Source: Nostoc sp. S13 (GTDB lineage: Bacteria; Cyanobacteriota; Cyanobacteriia; Cyanobacteriales; Nostocaceae). From it: 48,196 nt of DNA. The stretch covers positions 1 to 48,196 of the forward strand of contig NZ_JAQYWQ010000046.1 in assembly GCF_029379315.1 (NCBI RefSeq). Reading direction: 5' to 3'. The notes beneath the pieces are model-generated. The model searched no databases. It was not told where the DNA came from and was given only the letters and a program-made list of their open reading frames with translations. The position numbers were made by a program, and so were the translations under genes. Below are positions 37,031 to 47,182 of this stretch, in pieces (the first letter of the stretch is position 1; each line of letters begins with the position of its first letter).

Positions 37031-37648
37031 TTAAGCAGACGTAATGCCTGAAGTTGCAAGGGCAGAGCAAAGTAAGCGATCAATTTCTCCTATATCGGAC
37101 TGAAGAGTTTGGTCGTTCATAGCTGATTGAGCAACGCCTCCAGGTTGACTAGTTGCCGACATTTGTTCTTGTATTGTGCGTAACTGGTGTAAACGATTAA
37201 TTAGTGAAGAACAGCGATAAACCATAGCGGAACGACTATCTACTTTTAACTTAATAAAAATCCGGCGTAGGTGGGCAGAAACAGTCCACTCGCTAATTTG
37301 AAGTTGGTTAGCAACTTTTTTATTAGACCAACCTAAACCAACCAGAGCAGCAATTTGCAACTCTCGTCCTGTTAGAATACTAATTAGGCTAGGATCTATA
37401 ACCTCTGGTGTGTTCTGAGTTTTTACAATTGCATAGCAATGTCCATCAGCTTCAAAATGCCCAACCACAGAAAATGAAATAGCGTCAATAATGATATCTG
37501 AAGTAAACTGTTGGTTATTTTCTGTAGGCGCTTCAACAGCAATAATAAGAAAACTAGAGTTGTTTATGAAAAACTTACTAATGACATAGGAATCTGAAAC
37601 TAAGTTTGCAGCAAAAATACTAAAAGTTCGATCAATGTGTACTTGCAT
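37031..37648 (-). CDS. LuxR/GerE-type helix-turn-helix regulator
   Basis: 205 aa. Residues about 92-146 are a LuxR-type DNA-binding domain (LTGRELQIAALVGLGWSNKKVANQLQ, SEWTVSAHLRRIFIKLKV). The N-terminal 90 residues do not look like a receiver domain (no conserved Asp pattern), nor an obvious PAS. ATG 37,646-37,648 has AGGGA upstream. Alone, facing a long non-coding stretch. Confidence 0.82.
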   Translation of the reverse strand: MQVHIDRTFSIFAANLVSDSYVISKFFINNSSFLIIAVEAPTENNQQFTSDIIIDAISFSVVGHFEADGHCYAIVKTQNTPEVIDPSLISILTGRELQIAALVGLGWSNKKVANQLQISEWTVSAHLRRIFIKLKVDSRSAMVYRCSSLINRLHQLRTIQEQMSATSQPGGVAQSAMNDQTLQSDIGEIDRLLCSALATSGITSA

Positions 37649-38912
37649 GATTTCCCTAACTCTAAATTTAGGTATTAAGGGCTTTAGCTTGATGTGTAGC
37701 TAGCAGGCTGAATGGTCTTTAGCCGAGAAAATATGCAGAAACTTTTATGATCAGGAACTTAATATTTTTAGAATCTAGATGAAATATGAAAAAAACCGTT
37801 TCAAGGATTTTCCAATCCCTGAGATTTTTGTGATTTATGTTTATCGAACAGAATAAAGGTGCCAGTCGTCAGAATACAGGAAAGGTATTCTGTACGACTG
37901 GTGGATGAATAATCGGGTTTAAGACCGCCACCAAATTTTCTTGTTTTGTGGTCAACAAGAAAGTCGCGGGTCTGAATCCCCGACTGATAGCGTCACGCTT
38001 TCTCGTGTCCGCGAGCGTCTTGATTCTGACTCCTGAATTCTGACTTGTGAATTCTTCTTCAATACTGCTATTTCAGGTTAATACGGCACGTTTTTGCTTT
38101 TTATTCACAGCCGTAAAGATGTACAGAAGAATCCAAGAGTGCGATCTAAAAACATGAAGACTGCGGTAACACAAATGTATTAATAATCAGGCTGTCTAAA
38201 AATTATACTGGATAGTCGCTTCAGGATAATGAGAATACTGACATTATACACTAGCCTCTAACAACTTGATCAAGCTCAAAAAATGATGTAATTAAAATTT
38301 AAGATTTTTAATTCAAAAGTTAAGAATTATATATATACAAGTTAAGTAATATTGCTGATAGAATAACTATACTAAGTACCAAAACCCTCTAGGGCCTATC
38401 CAAGACTTATTTTGCAAATTTGGATTGTCTACCCTATCTTGAGCTAAAGAAGATGGGCTAATCGGGAAGTTTTGGGTTAACGTATCAGTTTTTAGAGATT
38501 GTGGTACAAACAGATGCAAGACTGCTAAAAAGCTTAATTTATCGAACCGCCAACGCGCAGCGTCTCGCAGAGAAGAACGCCGAGAATTCGTAGATTATGC
38601 GTAAGTCCTAATAATTTTAATGTGTATTCCAGGCTGTATTTATTCTCTGAAAAGAAAGGTTGCCTAGTTCTAATGCCAACAAGATAAATTAGAAAGGTTT
38701 TAAATACAATGCGTAAAATTTTGCTCCCCTTCAACTGCTAGTTCAAATTAACTAAGTATAAAAACTTAGATAAAACAAGTGACTTGCAAAAATTCTAAAA
38801 CAGCAATATCACTATAAACAAAGTATTTTTTCTGCACTCTCAAGAGAGTCAACAGATTTCTTAGTAAGTTAATCAATCTAGGATGATTGCTGTTTAAACA
38901 AAAAAAATATCT
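37649..38912. other. Long non-coding stretch
   Basis: 1.26 kb without a convincing gene. It contains three consecutive hairpins (37,862-37,984), a repeat that also opens this window (38,008-38,065 resembles 1-76, sharing GATTCTGACTCCTGAATTCT), and a TGCGTAAGTCC end (about 38,597). The last 200 bp before the AraC gene are AT-rich. Confidence 0.5.
37862..37984. ncRNA. Candidate structured RNA or IS end, three hairpins in a row
   Basis: Hairpin 1: 16-bp stem with one bulge (37,862-37,877 with 37,885-37,901). Hairpin 2: TTTCTTGTT/AACAAGAAA (37,937-37,962). Hairpin 3: GTCG(C)GGG/CCCCGAC (37,963-37,984). The spacing is tight and resembles the structured right end of IS200/IS605-type elements, but no transposase gene is adjacent; identity is not established. 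Confidence 0.35.
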
Positions 38913-39332
38913 ATGAAAAAGCACTATACTGCTCAATTTCAGGTAGTTGCAGAACAAGCCCTTGCCGATGCTGCTAAACTACCAGACAACCTAGTATCCA
39001 TATTTCCTGTTAATCCTCAACTAAGTCAGATCTTTCAATTTATTGAGGCAAATTATAATCAACCAATTAGCTTGTCTGACGTAGCTATGGCAGTTGGTTA
39101 CTGTGCGGCTTATTTAACCGATTTAGTACGACGTCATACGGGACATACGGTGAATGATTGGATTGCTGTGCGTCGAATGGTAGCAGCACGCACTTTACTT
39201 CTAGAGACTGATCAGTGTGTAAGCCAAATTGCTCAAATAGTGGGCTATCAGCATGAAGGTTATTTTTTCCGTCAGTTTCGCCAACATCATGGGATTACAC
39301 CTCAAGCTTGGAGAAAGATCCAACGCAGCTAG
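38913..39332 (+). CDS. AraC family helix-turn-helix regulator
   Basis: 139 aa. Nearly the whole protein is a double-HTH AraC domain: FIEANYNQPISLSDVAMAVGY, then VSQIAQIVGYQHEGYFFRQFRQHHG and TPQAWRKI. It lacks the usual N-terminal ligand domain; the first 35 residues are a short extension. It may control the signalling genes that follow. Confidence 0.9.
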   Translation: MKKHYTAQFQVVAEQALADAAKLPDNLVSIFPVNPQLSQIFQFIEANYNQPISLSDVAMAVGYCAAYLTDLVRRHTGHTVNDWIAVRRMVAARTLLLETDQCVSQIAQIVGYQHEGYFFRQFRQHHGITPQAWRKIQRS

Positions 39333-39512
39333 AGTAGTAGCAGCCAGTAGTCTTAATTGGAGCAGAGCAATAATGCTGTAAATCTATTTTAATATTTGGC
39401 AGATATAACTTTCAGACCGTAAAGTCTAAATCAATTTTAAAGTATCAGAATGTTTCAGTTTTTTTGAGATTTATGTTAATGTTAAACCCCCAAACTTGCA
39501 AGCATCTTTAAA

Positions 39513-40925
39513 ATGAAGCACTTCCATCGGTTTCTTTACGCACCTGCCTGGTCAATCGCTGCCAAAATTTCGGTAGCACTAGTTTGTGCTGTAGTGATAC
39601 CGATGATCTTCACTGCCTACTACAACTTGCAACAGAGTTTAAACTTTGTTGAGGCTGGCGAATACCGCAAACTCGAACTATTAGCCAGCAGTAGTGCTGG
39701 TCGCTTTGACCAGCTAATTATTGATCATCATCGTGTTGTTGCCCAAGTCAGTAGCGATCGCCATGTGATAGATTTCCTCGCTGCTGATCCATCAGAAAAG
39801 CGAGAAGCCTACCGCCCCAACCTGCAACTAACACTAGAAAACATCCTCCGCTCTCATCCTGATATTGATGCTGTCTTGCTGATGGATAGAAAGGGTCAGT
39901 GCCTCGCGGCGACAGATTCCGAATTCATTGGTCTAAATTATTCCACCATCCAGGGTGACTTTTACGGGTTTAGCATCTTGGTGGGCGAAACAACCAGAAG
40001 TCCAGGAATGTTCTTCTCCCAGCCCGTGCGATCGCCCGATGGGGAAATTGTGGGAGCTACTCTACTCTTGATTCGAGGAGAAAATATCTGGACAACTATT
40101 AATGCATTAGACGTAGGCTTTCAGAGCAATGTCTTCCTAATAGACCAACACGGGGTAATCATTAGTCATCCCGATCCATCTCTTCTCTACCATAGCCTTC
40201 TGACCCTACCAACTAAAACGTTAAAGCAGGTTGTTGATCACAAACGCTACGGTGTGGATCAGGTTCAGAGTTTGGACATTCCCGACTTAAAGGTGATGGT
40301 GAGAGCTACACAGCCGGGACACGCCACCTATCAATTACCGCGATCGCAGATACAGCAGATAGTCGGATTTGCAACTTTAGCAACGCAACCTTGGGTATTG
40401 GGAGTCAGCCAATCCAAAGCGGAGTTTACCATTCCTTTGAATCGCCTGATTTGGCTCAATAGCAGCAGCGTGGTAATAGTCGGCGGAATTACAGCAATCA
40501 TCGCGTTGCTCTTAGGGCTAAGTATTTCCCGACCGATTCGCGCCCTCACCGTCGCCACCCAAGCGTTGGAAGATGATGATTTTGATTCTCATGTACTGGA
40601 ACTACATCACAACTTGGCTCAATTTGCTCACACCCAAGATGATATCGGTCAATTAATGCGTGTCTTTTTAGAGATGGCTGAGTCAGTCAGAATGCGAGAT
40701 CAGCGTCTAAAAGTGCAAGTACAGGAACTTTGCATTGAGATTAACGAAACCAAAAGAGCTAGCCACGTTGCCGAAATTACTGAAAATGAACACTTTCAAC
40801 AATTACAACAAAAAATCCAAAAGCTCAGAGAACAGCAAGTGACACAAACCGAAACTGAGACAGAGTACTACCAAAGATTGCAGAATCAGGTGCAATCCCT
40901 CAAAGAGCGATCGCACGATCCGTGA
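39513..40925 (+). CDS. Cache-HAMP sensor without an output domain
   Basis: 470 aa. Membrane helix 1 at about 16-37, a large extracytoplasmic dCache-like region (about 45-300, with MDRKGQCLAATDSEFIG and VFLIDQHGVIISHPDPSLLY), helix 2 at about 317-338, then HAMP (SRPIRALTVATQALEDDDFD) and a C-terminal coiled coil (QQKIQKLREQQ, QVQSLKERS). No kinase, cyclase or methyl-accepting domain follows, so the signal must go to a partner. The MinD/ParA-like ATPase encoded 98 bp downstream is the natural candidate. Confidence 0.85.
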   Translation: MKHFHRFLYAPAWSIAAKISVALVCAVVIPMIFTAYYNLQQSLNFVEAGEYRKLELLASSSAGRFDQLIIDHHRVVAQVSSDRHVIDFLAADPSEKREAYRPNLQLTLENILRSHPDIDAVLLMDRKGQCLAATDSEFIGLNYSTIQGDFYGFSILVGETTRSPGMFFSQPVRSPDGEIVGATLLLIRGENIWTTINALDVGFQSNVFLIDQHGVIISHPDPSLLYHSLLTLPTKTLKQVVDHKRYGVDQVQSLDIPDLKVMVRATQPGHATYQLPRSQIQQIVGFATLATQPWVLGVSQSKAEFTIPLNRLIWLNSSSVVIVGGITAIIALLLGLSISRPIRALTVATQALEDDDFDSHVLELHHNLAQFAHTQDDIGQLMRVFLEMAESVRMRDQRLKVQVQELCIEINETKRASHVAEITENEHFQQLQQKIQKLREQQVTQTETETEYYQRLQNQVQSLKERSHDP

Positions 40926-41023
40926 GCCATTGAATTTATCGATTAGCGTTGATGGCAAGACTGAAAATTGGAGAGATATTTAAAGGGAAAAATGATTCTT
41001 GATTAATGACTACGAGGTAAATT

Positions 41024-41812
41024 ATGGCACAGATTATCGCAGTTCATTCATTCCGTGGTGGCACTGGCAAATCCAACTTGATTGCTAATATGGCGGCTAC
41101 TATGGCCTTGCAAGGGCAACGTTTAGGCATTATTGATACTGATATTCAATCACCAGGAATTCACGTAATTTTTGGGATTAATGAAAACAAAATGGAACGC
41201 ACCCTCAATGATTATTTGTGGGGATACTGTAATATTAAAGATACTGCCTATGATCTTACTGAAGCTTTAGCTGTAGAGCAGGGAAATACAAGTACAGTTA
41301 AGGGCAGTCTTCATTTAGTTCCTTGTAGTATTAAAGCTGGTGAAATCGCCAGGGTTCTCCGGGAAGGATATGATGTCGTTCGACTCAACGATGGTTTTCA
41401 AGAACTCATTCGTAGTCTGAAATTAGATTATTTGTTAATTGATACACATCCTGGTTTAAATGAAGAAACCTTACTTTCTATTGGGATTTCTAATGTTTTA
41501 GTAATTCTTTTACGTCCAGATAATCAAGACTTTCAAGGAACTGCCGTGACAGTCGATGTAGCTCGGAAGTTGAAAGTACCAAAAATGTTGTTAGTTATCA
41601 ATAAGGTGCTGCCAAACTTAAATTTTCCTGACTTGCAGCAACAGGTAGAGAAAATCTATAACTCTCCTGTAGCTGGGATTTTGCCTCTTTCAGAAGATAT
41701 GGTACAGCTAGCAAGCAAAGGTCTTTTCTCTCTACGCTATCCTCAACATCCCATCAGTCAAACTATCAAAGGAATTACGAATCAGATTGCTAGTTTAGTC
41801 GTTAGTCATTAG
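41024..41812 (+). CDS. MinD/ParA-like ATPase
   Basis: 262 aa. Deviant Walker A: FRGGTGKSN (Arg11, Lys16), with Arg where MinD has its signature Lys. Then IIDTDIQSPG, LLIDTHPGL, and a C-terminal INQ-like nucleotide site. No clear C-terminal membrane-targeting helix. Such ATPases place or regulate partners at the membrane. ATG 41,024 has GAGG about seven bases upstream. Located between the Cache sensor and the HExxH protein. Confidence 0.88.
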   Translation: MAQIIAVHSFRGGTGKSNLIANMAATMALQGQRLGIIDTDIQSPGIHVIFGINENKMERTLNDYLWGYCNIKDTAYDLTEALAVEQGNTSTVKGSLHLVPCSIKAGEIARVLREGYDVVRLNDGFQELIRSLKLDYLLIDTHPGLNEETLLSIGISNVLVILLRPDNQDFQGTAVTVDVARKLKVPKMLLVINKVLPNLNFPDLQQQVEKIYNSPVAGILPLSEDMVQLASKGLFSLRYPQHPISQTIKGITNQIASLVVSH

Positions 41813-41853
41813 TTTTTTACTTTTATCCCTTTATGAGGGCGATGTCTACGCTT

Positions 41854-43047
41854 ATGAGCGATCAAAAATCATTTCGTACTGATGTCCTTACCTACTTTGG
41901 AGCCACTGCTGCACAGGTAGAAGAACTATTGGTATACAATCAAAACATCTTTGATCACAACACATTAACCCATAAAGTCAACTTTCCTCTGACTTCTGAA
42001 CCGCATATAGCTGCTTGGGAAGAATACGCTGTTTTAGCAAGAGTTATAGGAGTATTTGAGCTACTCAAACAGCGATTAGTACAATTCCAATTTCCCATAA
42101 TAGAAGGTATTAGCCAGACTGAAGCGTATCAGTCTGCTACTCGTCGGGGTGTTGTGACAGATGGGATGACTCTTGCAACTGGCTTAGTCTTGCAAGAACC
42201 TGAGAAACTGCAATTAATACTACATCAAAGCTTGGCTGGAACCATCCCAGTATTATTAACTGGAAACCGAGAAGACTTTGTTTGTTTAGTTCAAGCTTTG
42301 ACAAAGCGAAATGAACCGCAGCCAGTCCCAAACTCTATGGGAGCCTGTATAGTTAGCGGTTTTAATAACTGGGATAGAATTCGCCAATATCGCCAACAAT
42401 GGTCGGCTGAAAATTCTGCTAATTGTTCTCAAAGCAGTTGGTTAGCAGAGTTTGGGCGGTTAATACCACAAAAACAGCTTTATCAGGATAAGTTTATTAT
42501 TTTGAGTAATAGTTCTTATAGTAACGTTTCAGCCAAAGATATAGGACTTGAAGAAGCACAATGGCAGCGTTTATCCTTGACAATTCGGCTAGAACACGAA
42601 TGTACTCACTACTTTACACGTCGGTTTTTTAATTCCATGCGAAACAATATATTCGACGAGCTAATTGCTGACTACAGAGGGATTGTAGCCGCTATTGGGA
42701 CTTATCGAGCCGACTGGTTTTTGCACTTTTTAGGGTTGGAGTCTTTTCCTAATTATCGAGAGGGAGGTAGACTGCAAAATTACCTCGGTAATCCGTCACT
42801 TTCTGATGGGGCTTTTAAGATTTTACAGGCATTAGTGAAAGCTGCTGCTGAAAATTTGCAGTCTTTTCATGTTGAGTATGTGAGCCAGTTGAGAGATGCT
42901 AACATTCAACCCCTAATGTTAATGGCATTGATCCACTTGACGTTAGAAGAATTAGCTGATCAATCAGCTGACTTTCGTATTCAAAAAATATTAAATAATC
43001 TGCTGAATATTCAATCCTCAGACAGGATTCAAGTCAAGGTCATTTAA
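41854..43047 (+). CDS. Putative zincin-type protein with HExxH motif, unknown family
   Basis: About 397 aa from ATG 41,854; ATGs at 41,833 and 41,842 are alternatives. The sequence LEHECTHYF contains H-E-x-x-H (His248, His252), and 16 residues later E-L-I-A-D (Glu269) could be a third zinc ligand. This suggests a metallopeptidase-like fold; activity is not proven. No signal peptide. N-terminal 200 residues are not recognised. In line with the Cache/MinD pair and the cNMP-binding protein. Confidence 0.65.
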   Translation: MSDQKSFRTDVLTYFGATAAQVEELLVYNQNIFDHNTLTHKVNFPLTSEPHIAAWEEYAVLARVIGVFELLKQRLVQFQFPIIEGISQTEAYQSATRRGVVTDGMTLATGLVLQEPEKLQLILHQSLAGTIPVLLTGNREDFVCLVQALTKRNEPQPVPNSMGACIVSGFNNWDRIRQYRQQWSAENSANCSQSSWLAEFGRLIPQKQLYQDKFIILSNSSYSNVSAKDIGLEEAQWQRLSLTIRLEHECTHYFTRRFFNSMRNNIFDELIADYRGIVAAIGTYRADWFLHFLGLESFPNYREGGRLQNYLGNPSLSDGAFKILQALVKAAAENLQSFHVEYVSQLRDANIQPLMLMALIHLTLEELADQSADFRIQKILNNLLNIQSSDRIQVKVI

Positions 43048-43170
43048 TTCTAGATCTTGCCTATATTGACTGTTCTCCTTTATTTGTGTCCTTTGTAGTA
43101 ACTTGTGACAAGCGTCTCAGCATCTACGTTTTTGACAATTACCATTAGTAAGACATAGGAAAATTGATTT

Positions 43171-44265
43171 ATGACGGAAGTTTTACTTAAAGAATTAACT
43201 AATAGTGACATTGATTGGATGATTGCTACAGGTCATCAAAGAGAAATAACTGCTGGAAATTTACTTATCCAAGAAGGAAAAACTGCCGATTCTCTACATA
43301 TATTACTGGATGGAATTTTAACAGTTAGCGTTTCTCAACCAGACAACAATCCTTTGACTCGTGCTTTTGCAGCAATCGAAGGTGGTGAAATCTCAGGTCG
43401 GGAAATTGCGAGATTATCCAGTGGTGAAGTAGTGGGAGAACTACCATTGATAGGTAATCGCCCAACCGCTACAACTATTAAAGCTGTAGAAAAATCGCTG
43501 GTGATGTCAATTCCTCAACAGAAATTGGCAGCAAAGTTGCAGCAAGACGTTGGTTTCGCTTCGCGCTTTTATCGGGCGATCGCCATTATGCTTTCAGATA
43601 GATTACAAAGTATCATCAATCAACTTGGTCGTAGCAACTTGGCGCAAGGTCAGCCACTGAGAGATGTGCTATTTATTTTGGGAGAATTACATGATAGTGA
43701 CATTGATTGGCTGATGGTTTGTGGGACTGTGCAAAAAATTCCTGCTAATACCACACTCATTCGTGAAAGAGGGACTGTGGATGCACTATATATTCTTTTA
43801 GATGGAATAATGTCTCTGTCTATTACTGAAGATGAACGTAATCCTTTAGCACGTGCTTTTGCTGCGATCGAGGGTGATGAAATTTCTGGTAGAGAAATAG
43901 CAAAATTATCGAAAGGCGAAATCATCGGCGAAACACCCTTTATTGATGGTCGTTTACCTTCTGCAACTGTTAAGACTATTCAAGACTCGATTTTGTTGTC
44001 GATTCCCCGACAGGAAATGGCAGCAAAGTTACAGCAAGATGTAGGATTTGCATCTCGTTTTTATCGGGCGATCGCAACTTTGCTTTCTCAGAGATTGCAA
44101 GGAATGCTGAGTCAACTTGGTTATGGTAGGCGGGTTTATAGCCAAGGTTTACCGTTGGTTGAGAGTGCGGAATATGACGATGAGTTGAATGATAGCGTTT
44201 TAGATGGTGTGGCGATCGCGGGTAAAAGATTTGATTGGATGTTAGGACGGTTAAAAGTAAGTTGA
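43171..44265 (+). CDS. Tandem cyclic-nucleotide-binding-domain protein
   Basis: 364 aa made of two similar halves (about 1-158 and 165-320). Each half contains a Crp-like barrel with LLDGIL/LLDGIM, EISGREIA, GEVVGE/GEIIGE, then a helix AAKLQQDVGFASRFYRAIA. No DNA-binding domain follows. The C-terminal tail reads DELNDSVLDGVAIAGKRFDWML. It probably senses a cyclic nucleotide or acts as a regulatory subunit. AGGA lies about 11 bases before the ATG. A 225-bp copy of the 3' end follows immediately. Confidence 0.88.
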   Translation: MTEVLLKELTNSDIDWMIATGHQREITAGNLLIQEGKTADSLHILLDGILTVSVSQPDNNPLTRAFAAIEGGEISGREIARLSSGEVVGELPLIGNRPTATTIKAVEKSLVMSIPQQKLAAKLQQDVGFASRFYRAIAIMLSDRLQSIINQLGRSNLAQGQPLRDVLFILGELHDSDIDWLMVCGTVQKIPANTTLIRERGTVDALYILLDGIMSLSITEDERNPLARAFAAIEGDEISGREIAKLSKGEIIGETPFIDGRLPSATVKTIQDSILLSIPRQEMAAKLQQDVGFASRFYRAIATLLSQRLQGMLSQLGYGRRVYSQGLPLVESAEYDDELNDSVLDGVAIAGKRFDWMLGRLKVS

Positions 44266-44334
44266 ATTGCTACCTAAAAATTGTGCATTGTATTTAAAAG
44301 TAGCTTTGTGGCAAAATTTTAGCGGAATATTATT

Positions 44335-44559
44335 TTTGCATCTCGTTTTTATCGGGCGATTGCAACTTTGCTTTCTCAGAGATTGCAAGGAATGCTGAGT
44401 CAGCTTGATTATGGTAGGCGGGTTTATAGCCAAGGTTTACCGTTGGCTCTTAGTGCAGAATATGACGATGAGTTGAATGATAGCGTTTTAGATGGTGTGG
44501 CGATCGCTGGTAAAAGATTTGATTGGATGTTGGGGAGGTTAACAGTAAGTTGAATTGCT
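44335..44559 (+). pseudogene. Partial tandem duplication of the preceding gene's 3' end
   Basis: Matches 44,047-44,271 base for base at most positions (offset 288 bp). It encodes ASRFYRAIATLLSQRLQ through FDWMLGRLTVS and stops, but has no start of its own. Read as a recent duplication fragment. Confidence 0.85.
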
Positions 44560-44610
44560 GGGTATAGAGTCGAATTTACTCTGTATATTCCTTATAAGCA
44601 TTTACAAACT

Positions 44611-45138
44611 ATGCTACAAACAACAAACTCCCAAGTAGAAATTCGCAATAACTTTAAGGTAATAAAAGAATTAAAGCCTGCTGTTACCAAGGCAGGTCTG
44701 CAACAAAATTCTCAGAATACAGAATATTTTCCAAGAGCAATTAGTAAGCAACAGTTAGTTACGGGCATTGATAGCATTCTGAAGACGTGTGTTTATCAGA
44801 AAAAAGGCATGAACCCAAGAATTTTTTGTCGTCGGTGGTTTGGACTGGAAGACATGGATAATGATGGACGAGTTCGCTATACAGAAAACCTGATTTTAGC
44901 AATGGAGTCTGAACACGGTTACAGGGAGAAGTGCATCAACTTAATTGCAAGATTATTGAAAATTAAACCTAATACTATTCATCGTTGGGGGAAAGGAGTT
45001 GAATTTGACAAAATCCCTCCAGATAAGCGAGAACAATACGAAACTTATCTTGGTTATGTTGACACTATAAGGGTGATGACCTTAAGCATTGCTGGAATCA
45101 ATGAAGATTTGTTACCAAAAATTTTACACCACTTATAG
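44611..45138 (+). CDS. Protein of unknown function, 175 aa
   Basis: Mostly helical and basic. Notable stretches are FCRRWFGLEDMDNDGRVRY and LLKIKPNTIHRWGKGVEFDKIPP; the latter resembles a helix-turn-helix recognition part. No export signal. No Shine-Dalgarno site is clear before ATG 44,611. Family not recognised. Confidence 0.6.
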   Translation: MLQTTNSQVEIRNNFKVIKELKPAVTKAGLQQNSQNTEYFPRAISKQQLVTGIDSILKTCVYQKKGMNPRIFCRRWFGLEDMDNDGRVRYTENLILAMESEHGYREKCINLIARLLKIKPNTIHRWGKGVEFDKIPPDKREQYETYLGYVDTIRVMTLSIAGINEDLLPKILHHL

Positions 45139-45532
45139 TTGAAGGGTTTTTTGATAATTGTTTATACAAATTTAACAATAACACCTAAACACTGTATGTC
45201 ATACAGAAAAGGCTTTAGTCAGCTTAGATAAGGTTCTATATTGAACTGAATTACTAATAATAAACCAGTTTATGCTCGCTGGTTGATTAAGACGATCAAA
45301 AAGTCATATACAGGAGATGATATCCATAAAAAAGCAAAAACTTAAACTTTGAAAAAGTTTGCTGTTAGGAAGCACGAAGGCTCAAGCCCAAACCTATAGT
45401 TTTTTTATATATGTTCTCTACAATACAATACCAATTTTTGGGTCTTCTAGAAACTCCTGATTACGTGTTGGTTTAATATTCTCCATTGCTTCGTACTTAT
45501 ACTAAAAAACTTAGAAAAAATAGAGGTGAACT
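45139..45532. other. Non-coding stretch
   Basis: AT-rich, no structure found beyond the promoter and Shine-Dalgarno site (GAGGTGAA) of the following hydrolase gene. Confidence 0.4.
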
Positions 45533-46969
45533 ATGGAAATTCAAATGATTGGACATGCTTCGATATTTGTGGAAACACAAGATTGCAAAATTCTTATGGA
45601 CCCTGTGCTATGGTCTCCCTATTGCCAAGGAATAGAAGATGTATTTCCCAAACGCGAAGTAATTCATGAACTACTTCCGGAATTTGATCTACTGATCATA
45701 TCTCATTGGCACTCGGATCACTTTGATATTCGCTCTCTTGCCAATCTACCGAAAACAGTCGATGTCCTGATTCCTCAGGATAAAAAGTTAAAAACTTATC
45801 TGACTGAATTGGGATATTCACACATCTATACTTTGGGAGATTTTAGTGAAGTTAAGATTGGCTCTACCAATATACTCACTACCCGCTCAGAAAACCGTGT
45901 GCCTGAGTATGGGATAGTATTTGCTGATCCATCAGGGGTTTTCTGGAATCAAGTAGACTCGCACGCTAGCCTAGATACAATTCGTTTCGTAAAATCTCGC
46001 TATCCACAGGTTGACTTTTTATTAGCACCCTGGGAAACAATGTTAGAGACTAAATACCAATATAATAAAAGTTTGTCTTTTCCTTACTCTGCATACAACA
46101 AGCGTCTTGGGAACATCGGTGTGATTCAACCAAAAGCGATTTCCCCTGGCTCTTGCGGTTTTCAAAAAATAAATGGGTCATCTTGGCTAAACCAAATTTT
46201 ATTTCCAGTAACACGAGAACAATTCTGTAAAGATGTAAAGATGGTTTGCCCAGAAATAGGAGAAAATGTATTTCCTCTCGATCCAGGCGATATCCTGATA
46301 TTCAAAAATAGCGAATTTAGCTACACAAAAGAAATGTGTAAATTTGTCAAAAAATTAGAGGATGAGCGAGAGATATTAGATTTTTCACCTGTGAATATAG
46401 AGGGTAAGCTAATCGACGATAATCCAGATAACTATAATCTTAGTGATATGAGAGAGGCAATTGAACAAGAAGTCTACTTTAATCTCCCAAACTTTATTTT
46501 GGAAAACAAAAATTCCTTATTTTTAGAACATTGTCGATGGAATGTAATTTATCAACTTGAAATAGTTTTTCCTGACTCCTCTCGCAAATGGTCGTTTGAT
46601 TTTTCAGAACAGAATATTCGACCACAATCAGGTCGCAATCCTTTTGCTAATTTGTTTACTATCATTACCGCCTCCAGTTTTTACAGTCTTTTAAAACAAG
46701 TCAAAGCGTGGGAATATATTTCTCTAAGCGGTTACCATCGCGGGTTTAAAAAAATTTATATACCAACTCCTCATGGAATTATTCAACCTGCTGATGAGGA
46801 AATAATAGACCCAATCCAACTCAGATTTCCTCTTCAGGAAATTTTTGAGAGTATTCAGCATCGAGAAGTAGAAAAATGGAAGCAACTCAATGGATCTACC
46901 TCAATCTTAAATGAAAAAAAGACTTTCATGATGAAGATAGGAAATACTCTTGTTAGATTAGGGAAGTAA
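45533..46969 (+). CDS. Metallo-beta-lactamase-fold hydrolase, UlaG-like
   Basis: 478 aa. N-terminal MBL domain: GHAS with His8, H58-W-H60-S-D62-H63 (SHWHSDHFD), later DPSG and LAPWE stretches. A long C-terminal part (about 270-478), with no domain I recognise, extends well beyond the usual UlaG-type length. Such enzymes act on lactones, phosphodiesters or amides; the substrate is unknown. GAGGTGAA before the ATG gives a firm start. Confidence 0.8.
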   Translation: MEIQMIGHASIFVETQDCKILMDPVLWSPYCQGIEDVFPKREVIHELLPEFDLLIISHWHSDHFDIRSLANLPKTVDVLIPQDKKLKTYLTELGYSHIYTLGDFSEVKIGSTNILTTRSENRVPEYGIVFADPSGVFWNQVDSHASLDTIRFVKSRYPQVDFLLAPWETMLETKYQYNKSLSFPYSAYNKRLGNIGVIQPKAISPGSCGFQKINGSSWLNQILFPVTREQFCKDVKMVCPEIGENVFPLDPGDILIFKNSEFSYTKEMCKFVKKLEDEREILDFSPVNIEGKLIDDNPDNYNLSDMREAIEQEVYFNLPNFILENKNSLFLEHCRWNVIYQLEIVFPDSSRKWSFDFSEQNIRPQSGRNPFANLFTIITASSFYSLLKQVKAWEYISLSGYHRGFKKIYIPTPHGIIQPADEEIIDPIQLRFPLQEIFESIQHREVEKWKQLNGSTSILNEKKTFMMKIGNTLVRLGK

Positions 46970-47182
46970 GGTAGTAATTAATAATGTAAAGATGTAGATA
47001 AAATTAGTTTTTACCTTAGTTATAGAAATAGAATAAATGCTAATAAAGCCTCTTGCATGCAATTAAGCTTTGAAAGTGAAAAATGATTATTTCTACTCTG
47101 ATCAATTTAGTACAGGCTTTCAATCAGTAATTTACTCTAAGTATTAATCTGCCCTCTCATAATTCTTAAAAAAGTCAGTAAT

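Noticed and set aside
37963..37984. tRNA T-arm-like sequence (GGGTCTGAATCCC)
   Set aside because: No matching acceptor, D or anticodon arms around it.
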